From contig CAZOHC010000038.1 of assembly GCA_964579845.1 (NCBI GenBank), positions 1-11,384 on the forward strand: 11,384 bases of DNA, given 5' to 3'. The notes beneath the pieces are model-generated. The model did not search any database. It was not told the DNA's origin and saw nothing but the letters and a program-made list of their open reading frames with translations. The DNA is from CAZOHC01 sp964579845. Lineage in GTDB: Bacteria; Patescibacteriota; Microgenomatia; Levybacterales; UBA12049. Each line of letters begins with the position of its first letter. Within the stretch, counting starts at the first letter, position 1. Below are positions 1-5,001 of this stretch, one piece after another. Made by a program: the position numbers and the translations under genes.

Positions 1-650
1 AACAACAGAATGCGGAGATTTTGGGAGAGCTTCGGGAAGAAGTGGGAGTGCAGGAGCAGGAATCATTCGAGACCATCGGGCCTGTCATCGGTCAGGAAAC
101 GACGCTCAATGCGATCAAAGCGATCGTCGTCGCTTCATTGCTTATTGTCGTATATATCGCCTGGTCGTTCAGAAAAGTCCCGAAGCCAACAAGTAGCTGG
201 AGATTCGGCGCTACGGCGATTATCACGCTGATTCATGATGTTATCGTCCTTCTCGGGTTATTTTCAATTTTCGGACACTTCTTTCATGTAGAAATCGATA
301 GCCTTTTCATTACAGCCCTCTTAACAAATATGGGATTTTCGGTTCATGATACAATTGTCGTATTCGATAGAATTCGAGAGAACCTGTTACGCGGGCAGAC
401 GACGAACTTTGCCGGAACCGTCAATGCATCAATTCTCCAAACACTGAATCGTTCATTAAATACTTCTTGGACTGCTCTTCTGGTGCTATTCACCCTATTA
501 CTTTTTGGGGGAGATACGACGCGATGGTTTGTCGTTGCGCTTATCATCGGTATTATCACCGGTACATATTCATCAATCTTTAATGCAGCCCAGCTCCTCG
601 TTGTGTGGGATGAATTTGACAGAAAGAGAAAGAAGAAAAAGGAGAGTTAA
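1..650 (+). CDS. secF: Protein translocase subunit SecF, 3' part (5' end outside window)
   Basis: SecF works with SecD in the cytoplasmic membrane, using the proton-motive force to help SecYEG export proteins. The reading frame is open from the window edge (first full codon at base 3). A TTG at 21 is in frame but lies inside the protein, so the gene is 5'-truncated by the window, not broken; 215 residues are visible against a usual 290-310. Seen: the end of the first periplasmic domain, then GPVIGQE leading into a TM helix, and about five TM helices in all. The SecD/SecF signature VHDTIVVFDRIREN is at fragment residues 114-127, followed by a lysine-rich cytoplasmic tail (KRKKKKES). secD probably lies just upstream (inference). 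The gene ends 8 bp before the convergent yqeY stop, with no visible terminator. Confidence 0.93.
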   Translation, partial: QQNAEILGELREEVGVQEQESFETIGPVIGQETTLNAIKAIVVASLLIVVYIAWSFRKVPKPTSSWRFGATAIITLIHDVIVLLGLFSIFGHFFHVEIDSLFITALLTNMGFSVHDTIVVFDRIRENLLRGQTTNFAGTVNASILQTLNRSLNTSWTALLVLFTLLLFGGDTTRWFVVALIIGIITGTYSSIFNAAQLLVVWDEFDRKRKKKKES

Positions 651-658
651 TTTCGACG

Positions 659-1108
659 CTACGCACTGAGTTTTTCCCGAACTATTTTGTTGACGAGGTT
701 ACCATCTGCTTTGCCTTTTACTTTCGGCATGAGAGAACCCATCACCTTTCCGATGTCAGCCATTGATGATGCGCCTGTTTGCGAGACTGCCTCGTCAACG
801 AGTGTTCTGAGCGCTTCTTCATTAAGCTGCTCCGGTAAATATGCCGTCAAAATCTCAAGCTCGAGTTTTTCCTTTTCGGCCATTTCCTGACGATCATTTG
901 CCTCAAATGCCTCAATAGAGTCTCGCCTTTGCTTTGCTTCTTTTTGTACAACGTTCAGAACGTCTTCGTCAGTTGCTTCATATCCTGCGCCTTTTTGGAT
1001 CTCTGAGTAACTGATTGCTGAGATAAGCATCCGAAGGGTTGATGTCTTGAGCGAATCTTTTGCCAGCATTGCCTGCTTCAGTTCTTCCTGCAGCTGTTGT
1101 TTTAACAT
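659..1108 (-). CDS. yqeY: GatB/YqeY domain protein
   Basis: A 149-aa protein of the GatB/YqeY family. It is related to the tRNA-binding C-terminal domain of the GatB subunit of Asp/Glu-tRNA amidotransferase; the exact role of stand-alone YqeY is not settled. Seen: an N-terminal helix with the TLRML segment, the family block QKEAKQRRDSIEAF, then EILTAYLPEQL, and the C-terminal DIGKVMGSLMPKVKGKADG motif. Length matches the family. I chose ATG 1108: a TTG at 1126 would add six residues that overlap the cca stop, whereas ATG 1108 begins at the usual MLKQQLQ-type N-terminus. It lies 7 bp after cca on the same strand, so it could be co-transcribed with cca or start from the TATAAT at 1115-1120. No Shine-Dalgarno is visible. 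Confidence 0.92.
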   Translation of the reverse strand: MLKQQLQEELKQAMLAKDSLKTSTLRMLISAISYSEIQKGAGYEATDEDVLNVVQKEAKQRRDSIEAFEANDRQEMAEKEKLELEILTAYLPEQLNEEALRTLVDEAVSQTGASSMADIGKVMGSLMPKVKGKADGNLVNKIVREKLSA

Positions 1109-1114
1109 AAATGT

Positions 1115-1120
1115 ATTATA
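1115..1120 (-). promoter_or_regulatory. Candidate -10 box for a leaderless yqeY mRNA
   Basis: A perfect TATAAT on the minus strand, preceded directly by TG, ends 6 bp before the yqeY ATG at 1108. RNA polymerase normally starts about 7 bp beyond the -10 box, so the transcript would begin at or next to the ATG. The box overlaps the cca stop codon (1116-1118). No good -35 was seen. Readthrough from cca remains a full alternative. Confidence 0.5.
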
Positions 1121-2510
1121 CACCAATTTCTTTGATGCGTTTAAGGAGATATTCTTTATTATTTTTTTCTAAGTTTTCATCAACTTCTTCAAAGAGTATT
1201 TGGAGCAATTGCCCGACTTGCTTGCCTGGTTTTATTTGTAGTTCATTCATGATGTCGTTGCCGTTAATCGCAAGATCAGTTATCGAAAATGGCGCAGGTG
1301 AAAGTTGTTCTTCAACCCGCTTTTTGAAGAGTTTTAGACGCCAGCTCTCTGCGCGCTGTGTTCCTCCTCCTAATCTATCTCCGATTCGCAAATCCATCAT
1401 ATCCTGAACATTCTCGACACCAATTCGTCTGATAAACCTTCGCACGGCACTGTCTGTAATCTGTTCATCAACGGTAAACATATGCCATCTGATGAGCGTT
1501 ACAATCTTTTCTTTTTCTTTTTTTGAAAACCGTAGCCTCTCAGCAATAACTCCTGCCATCCTTGCTCCCATGACTTCATGGTTATGAAAAATAATGTATC
1601 CCTCCTCATCTGTTGAGGCTACCCGTGGCTTCCCGATATCATGGATCAGTGTCGCGAACCGCACGATGGGATCAGCAGAAGGACAGTACTTGAGTGATAA
1701 AATATTATGAGTGAAAACATCATCTTTATGGTGCCTGCCGGGGCGTTGTTGTGAGACACCGACTCCCTCAAGGAGTTCGGGAATAATGAACGCTAACAGT
1801 CCGGTGTTTTTCAGAAGTAGTATACCTTCATATGGATAGTCGCTAGATAAGATTTTGAGTAATTCGTCACGGATTCTTTCTTTAGCGATTTCATTGAGGA
1901 GAGAAGCATCTTCTATTATCGCCTGTAACGTTTTTTCTTCAATCGAGAACCCCAGCTGCGTTGCTATTCTTACAGCTCTCATCAGTCGAAGCGCATCTTC
2001 TTTAAATCGTACCTCTGCTTCACCGACTGCTTTAATCAAGTTATTCTCAAGATCGGACTTTCCATGGTACGGGTCGATGAGTACAGGCTTATCAGCGAGT
2101 GTTGACGGATCTATTGCGATTGCATTGATGGTGAAGTCCCGCCTGGAGAGATCTTCTTCAATCGTTTTCCCCCATGAGACCTGATCGGGGTGGCGTTTAT
2201 TCGTGTATCCTTGCTCTGTTCGGTAAGTCGTGACTTCGACCACCGTTTTTTCACCTGTACTGCTGTCTTCTAGAGGTATGCCGACGGTTCCGAACTGATT
2301 GTCATAGAAAGCATTCGGATAGAGCTCAATCATCTGCTCAGGAGTTGCGTTTGTCGTAAAATCCCAGTCTTTTATCGGTCTTTTCAAGAGCATATTCCGG
2401 ACGCACCCGCCGACTAAATATATCTCAAATCCTGCATGTTTAAATGTCCTAACGATATTGGATATTTTCTCGGGGATCATGCCTGTCATAATTGCTCCAT
2501 GATTGTTCAT
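1116..2510 (-). CDS. cca: CCA-adding tRNA nucleotidyltransferase with HD domain
   Basis: A 464-aa class II CCA-adding enzyme, which builds or repairs the 3'-CCA of tRNAs. Seen: the nucleotidyltransferase motif LVGGCVRN at residues 32-39, the metal-binding D-W-D at 48-50, the nucleotide-recognition motif RRDFTINAIA, the RFKEDALRLMRAVR block typical of the neck domain, then an HD domain (FATLIHDIGKP, later HNHEVMGA) and a C-terminal helical part. Size fits the HD-containing subgroup. One oddity is N39, where the family usually has Asp (VRD). The frame is open back to 2579, but that part would overlap recJ and carries no family sequence. ATG 2510 was chosen because a -10 box ends 8 bp before it; the in-frame Met codons at residues 8 and 11 are alternatives. 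Divergent from recJ and followed by yqeY. Confidence 0.93.
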   Translation of the reverse strand: MNNHGAIMTGMIPEKISNIVRTFKHAGFEIYLVGGCVRNMLLKRPIKDWDFTTNATPEQMIELYPNAFYDNQFGTVGIPLEDSSTGEKTVVEVTTYRTEQGYTNKRHPDQVSWGKTIEEDLSRRDFTINAIAIDPSTLADKPVLIDPYHGKSDLENNLIKAVGEAEVRFKEDALRLMRAVRIATQLGFSIEEKTLQAIIEDASLLNEIAKERIRDELLKILSSDYPYEGILLLKNTGLLAFIIPELLEGVGVSQQRPGRHHKDDVFTHNILSLKYCPSADPIVRFATLIHDIGKPRVASTDEEGYIIFHNHEVMGARMAGVIAERLRFSKKEKEKIVTLIRWHMFTVDEQITDSAVRRFIRRIGVENVQDMMDLRIGDRLGGGTQRAESWRLKLFKKRVEEQLSPAPFSITDLAINGNDIMNELQIKPGKQVGQLLQILFEEVDENLEKNNKEYLLKRIKEIGV

Positions 2511-2512
2511 TC

Positions 2513-2527
2513 TGCTATAGTATACCA
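2513..2527. promoter_or_regulatory. Symmetric divergent extended -10 element (recJ / cca)
   Basis: The 15 bp TGCTATAGTATACCA read TGGTATACTATAGCA on the other strand. Each strand therefore carries a TGN extended motif plus a 5/6 -10 hexamer: TATAGT at 2516-2521 on plus and TATACT at 2524-2519 on minus, overlapping by 3 bp. The plus box ends 7 bp before the recJ ATG (2529) and the minus box 8 bp before the cca ATG (2510). Both transcripts should start at or within 2 nt of their start codons. Any -35 contacts must fall inside the opposite gene; only a weak TTGCTC (2492-2497) is seen for recJ. Confidence 0.72.
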
Positions 2528-2528
2528 A

Positions 2529-4205
2529 ATGAAAAAGTGGGAATATAAGACTGATACGACCGGCCATAAAAATGTTCAAGATATTCTTACGTTGCTCCTG
2601 GCGTCTCGCGGACTCAGCACAGAAGCGGAAGTTAAAGCATTTCTCTCCCCGAAGCTTGAAGATGTTACATTGAAGTCTGTCGGAATAGATGAACGGGAAG
2701 TAAAAAAGACACTGAAGAGAATCGAAGATGCTATAGCCAAGAAAGAAAAGATCATCATCTACGGTGATTATGATGTTGACGGGATTACCGGAACTGCCAT
2801 ACTTTGGGAAACATTATATGCACTAGGAGCGAATGTTCTCCCATATCTTCCTCACCGAATCGAGGAAGGATATGGCTTGTCCATCAAAGGTATTACAAAC
2901 TTGAAAAACAAATTTCCTGATACGTCACTTATCATCACTGTTGATAACGGCATCGTCGCAAGTGAGGCGGTGTCTTATGCCAACAATGAGGGGATTGATG
3001 TTATTATCACAGACCATCATGTGTCGGCAGAAGCTGGAATGTTATCGAAGCCGGCAGCGTTTGCTATCGTTCACACCACACAGCTGTGCGGTGCAGGGGT
3101 CGCCTGGTTGTTGGCGAAAGCACTAAAATCACATGATTCTAAAATAAAACGTACTGATTATGATCATCATCTGGAACTGGCTACGCTGGGGACTATTGCT
3201 GACCTTGTTCCGCTAACAGGTGCGAATCGCACCATAGTTCTGCATGGTTTGAAGGCACTCAGAAAGACAGAGAGGAAGGGATTACTGTCTCTCTTTTCTG
3301 AATCTGAGCTTGATCCGGACAAGATCGGTGTCTATCAGGTCGGCCATATTATCGCACCCCGACTGAATGCAACAGGACGTATGGAAAGTGCGATGGATAG
3401 TCTCAGATTACTCTGCACGAAAGATGATAAGCGTAGCCGTGAGCTAGCAGGGCTACTCGGGCGTGTGAATCGCGAGCGACAACAAGTTATGTTCCAGGCA
3501 ACTGAACATGCAAGTTTATCTGTGAAGAAACGAAAGGTCTTAAAGAAATTATTGATGGTTTCTGATGAGACCTATCCGGAAGGAGTAATCGGATTGGTCG
3601 CCGGACGATTAGTTGAAGAATATTATCGACCTGCGATTGTCATCGCAAAGGGTGAAAAGACGAGTAAAGGATCTGTTCGATCAATAAATGGATTCAATAT
3701 TATTGAGTTCCTCCGCAACAGCTCAGAGTATTTTGTGAATGTAGGTGGGCATCCGATGGCTGCCGGATTTACGATTGAGACTGAAAAATTGGAAAAGCTT
3801 CAGGAAGTTCTTGAAGCAGCGGCAGAAGAGCTGCTTGATGATACGACGCTGACGAAAACGCTCAGAATTGATGCAGCTCTCTCTTTTACTGATATTAATC
3901 AGGAGCTGTACCAGACCTTACAACAACTCCAGCCGTTCGGCATGGGTAATCCGGAGCCAGTCTTTGCCTCAGAAAAAGTCGAGGTTAAAGACACACGACC
4001 ACTCGGTCGGGAAGGAAAACATCTGAAATTTCTGCTCCAGCAGGATTTCGGAGATATCCTTGAAGCCGTCGCCTTCGGGATGGGAGAACTGAGCACAAAG
4101 ATTGCTCCAGGTGATCTGATAGATGTTGCTTATACGATCGATGAGAACACTTGGAATGGGAAGACAAAACTGCAGTTGAAGGTACGGGACATCAAAAAGC
4201 CTTAA
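2529..4205 (+). CDS. recJ: Single-stranded-DNA-specific exonuclease RecJ
   Basis: A 558-aa DHH-family 5'-3' exonuclease acting in recombination and repair. Seen in order: the metal-binding GDYDVDG at residues 79-85 (D80, D82, D84); VDNGI; ITDHH with D162, H163, H164; GTIADLVPL; RLNATGRM (usually R-I/L-N-A-A/S-G-R); then the DHHA1 domain with SVRSINGFNI and GGHPMAAG at 406-413; and a C-terminal OB-type region (QPFGMGNPEP through LQLKVRDI). All catalytic motifs are intact and length is normal. The frame is open upstream to 2436, but that extension lies in cca and has no RecJ character. ATG 2529 was chosen because conserved N-terminal sequence starts there and an extended -10 sits 7 bp upstream. 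No Shine-Dalgarno is seen. Its stop overlaps the convergent gene's stop at 4202-4205. Confidence 0.94.
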   Translation: MKKWEYKTDTTGHKNVQDILTLLLASRGLSTEAEVKAFLSPKLEDVTLKSVGIDEREVKKTLKRIEDAIAKKEKIIIYGDYDVDGITGTAILWETLYALGANVLPYLPHRIEEGYGLSIKGITNLKNKFPDTSLIITVDNGIVASEAVSYANNEGIDVIITDHHVSAEAGMLSKPAAFAIVHTTQLCGAGVAWLLAKALKSHDSKIKRTDYDHHLELATLGTIADLVPLTGANRTIVLHGLKALRKTERKGLLSLFSESELDPDKIGVYQVGHIIAPRLNATGRMESAMDSLRLLCTKDDKRSRELAGLLGRVNRERQQVMFQATEHASLSVKKRKVLKKLLMVSDETYPEGVIGLVAGRLVEEYYRPAIVIAKGEKTSKGSVRSINGFNIIEFLRNSSEYFVNVGGHPMAAGFTIETEKLEKLQEVLEAAAEELLDDTTLTKTLRIDAALSFTDINQELYQTLQQLQPFGMGNPEPVFASEKVEVKDTRPLGREGKHLKFLLQQDFGDILEAVAFGMGELSTKIAPGDLIDVAYTIDENTWNGKTKLQLKVRDIKKP

Positions 4206-4738
4206 TCTGCGTTCCCTTGACGGTATTGGTGCGGAAGCCTCTCGAAAACTACTTTACTCTGCTCAAATTCCGCCAGTTCAACTGGCTGTCTGGCAATGAT
4301 TTCCGTTCTGAAGATATCAGCGCTGAGTCCATTGCTCGTTTCTTGTCTCTGCTGACGCAGCATTGATTCCTCAAGTCCTCTGATATGATTTTCTGCTGCT
4401 CCATTAATTGAGACTGTGTTCTCATTCTCCTGCAATGTTATTGCAATTGCTTGGAAAATAGTCCGTAGCGCAGTTCCCATATCCTCCTCACCAGTTACAG
4501 TTTTTGAGACGTTTGCAATTGTATCGAGAGTGTATTCATCAAATGAGAATGTTTCTTCATCCGATACAGAAGACGCAATTAATTCAACAATCTCAGGATG
4601 TATTTTATCAACATGTGCACCAAAGAGCTGTCTTTTTCGCTCTTCAATTTCTTCAGGTGTCGGTACTTCAATGACAACTGAGTATTTATCCCTTTCCGGG
4701 TTTTTAAGGACATAACTTTTTCCTCTTTCTAAGCTCAT
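4202..4738 (-). CDS. Unrecognised acidic 178-aa protein behind an attenuator
   Basis: I do not recognise this family. It is predicted soluble: no signal peptide, TM segment, cysteine pattern or nucleotide-binding motif is visible. It has a charged helical stretch at residues 28-37 (PEEIEERKRQ), an acidic patch around 58-72, a hydrophobic helix at about 89-102 and a Gln/Arg-rich helix at about 122-133. Composition is Glu-rich. ATG 4738 is supported by an AAAGGA Shine-Dalgarno at 4749-4744 with a 5-nt spacer, one of the few clear ones in this window. Expression should depend on the 5' leader (promoter 4891-4919, leader ORF, antiterminator, terminator), which suggests a conditionally needed protein, perhaps one tied to translation state (inference). 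It is convergent with recJ and divergent from aspS. Confidence 0.82.
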   Translation of the reverse strand: MSLERGKSYVLKNPERDKYSVVIEVPTPEEIEERKRQLFGAHVDKIHPEIVELIASSVSDEETFSFDEYTLDTIANVSKTVTGEEDMGTALRTIFQAIAITLQENENTVSINGAAENHIRGLEESMLRQQRQETSNGLSADIFRTEIIARQPVELAEFEQSKVVFERLPHQYRQGNAD

Positions 4739-4743
4739 AAAAT

Positions 4744-4749
4744 TCCTTT
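4744..4749 (-). promoter_or_regulatory. Shine-Dalgarno of the 178-aa gene
   Basis: AAAGGA on the minus strand lies 5 nt before ATG 4738 and a few nt after the U-tract of the leader terminator. It is notable because most start codons in this window lack such a site. It fixes the start of the gene and shows that the mRNA is expected to carry a 5' leader. Confidence 0.65.
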
Positions 4750-4752
4750 CCC

Positions 4753-4784
4753 AAAAAAAAACTCCTGGTCGTAATGACGAGGAG
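4753..4784 (-). terminator. Intrinsic terminator inside the 5' leader of the 178-aa gene
   Basis: On the minus strand CTCCT (4784-4780) pairs with AGGAG (4766-4762), and GTC (4778-4776) with GAC (4770-4768), with one C-C mismatch between them and an ATTAC loop. This is followed at once by nine T residues (4761-4753). It lies between the promoter at 4891-4919 and the ATG at 4738, so it can only act as an attenuator. Its 5' arm is the last five bases of the antiterminator strand at 4791-4780, making the two structures mutually exclusive. The plus-strand reading is not a terminator because no T-tract follows. Confidence 0.82.
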
Positions 4785-4820
4785 ATTTGGTTGAAACCTA
4801 TTTACAGCACCAAATCTCCT
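4780..4820 (-). promoter_or_regulatory. Antiterminator: 12-bp perfect inverted repeat
   Basis: Minus-strand AGGAGATTTGGT (4820-4809) and ACCAAATCTCCT (4791-4780) form a perfect 12-bp stem with a 17-nt loop. The 3' arm contains the CTCCT that the downstream terminator needs, so forming this stem should prevent termination. The 5' arm can also pair through GATTTGG (4816-4810) with CCAAATC (4837-4831), which lies inside the leader ORF. That gives a 1:2, 2:3, 3:4 set of alternative pairings as in amino-acid-operon attenuators. Pairings are read directly; the regulatory logic is inference. Confidence 0.72.
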
Positions 4821-4878
4821 ATCCCTTACGGATTTGGAGACAAATGGCCTTAAAATGGTTAAATGCTGAGTTTTTCAT
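4819..4878 (-). CDS. Candidate 19-aa leader peptide of the attenuator
   Basis: ATG 4878 to TAG 4819 encodes MKNSAFNHFKAICLQIRKG. GGTGAG (4884-4879) just before the ATG resembles the 3' half of a Shine-Dalgarno. The promoter at 4891-4919 would start RNA at about 4884-4885, so this is the first ORF of the transcript. Codons 14-16 (CTC CAA ATC) contain the CCAAATC strand that competes for the antiterminator, and the TAG overlaps the first two bases of the antiterminator's 5' arm. A ribosome reaching the stop would mask that arm and favour termination; one held at about codons 11-15 would free it. No run of a single regulatory codon is present, so any stalling signal is unknown. An ORF this short could still be chance. 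Confidence 0.55.
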   Translation of the reverse strand: MKNSAFNHFKAICLQIRKG

Positions 4879-4883
4879 ACTCA
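4867..4883 (-). promoter_or_regulatory. 5'-terminal hairpin presenting the leader start codon
   Basis: TGAGT (4883-4879) can pair with ACTCA (4871-4867). The loop ATGAAAA (4878-4872) begins with the leader ATG, and most of the SD-like GGTGAG lies in the stem. If formed, it would place the start codon in the loop at the very 5' end of the RNA and could tune leader translation. A 5-bp stem is weak and may be chance. Confidence 0.35.
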
Positions 4884-4890
4884 CCTGTGA

Positions 4891-4919
4891 ACTATAATCC
4901 TATTCAGGCAACTTGTCAA
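4891..4919 (-). promoter_or_regulatory. Strong promoter for the leader and 178-aa gene
   Basis: Minus strand: TTGACA (4919-4914, 6/6), a 17-bp spacer, and TATAGT (4896-4891, 5/6). This is the best sigma-70-type promoter in the window. Expected start is about 4884-4885, giving a leader of roughly 146 nt to ATG 4738. Such a strong promoter followed by an intrinsic terminator fits attenuation control. Confidence 0.82.
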
Positions 4920-4941
4920 GTGGCTGCATTAGGTGTATGAT
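4913..4941 (+). promoter_or_regulatory. Promoter for aspS, sharing its -35 box with the opposite promoter
   Basis: Plus strand: TTGTCA (4913-4918, 5/6), a 17-bp spacer, and TATGAT (4936-4941, 5/6), with an expected start near 4948 and a leader of about 54 nt. The -35 lies in the palindrome CTTGTCAAG (4912-4920), whose other strand supplies TTGACA for the divergent promoter. A second plus-strand TATAAT at 4893-4898 overlaps the minus -10 but has no good -35. Confidence 0.68.
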
Positions 4942-5001
4942 ACACAGCAGGAATTCTTAGATCTCATGAATTTTCGAAACAAAGAATAAAAGAAAGAACA
5001 A

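Noticed and set aside
1109..1126. TTG start at 1126 for yqeY
   Set aside because: It adds six non-conserved residues overlapping the cca stop, while ATG 1108 fits the family N-terminus and the -10 position.
2436..2579. Longer starts for recJ (2436) and cca (2579)
   Set aside because: Both extensions lie inside the other gene, carry no family sequence, and ignore the well-placed divergent -10 boxes.
4780..4820. Plus-strand terminator formed by the 12-bp inverted repeat
   Set aside because: No T-run follows it on the plus strand, and the nearby homopolymer (4753-4761) is T-rich only on the minus strand.
4739..5001. T-box leader or known riboswitch upstream of aspS
   Set aside because: No T-box consensus (AGGGTGG-type) or other riboswitch core was seen on the plus strand. 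The strong structure sits on the minus strand and belongs to the 178-aa gene.
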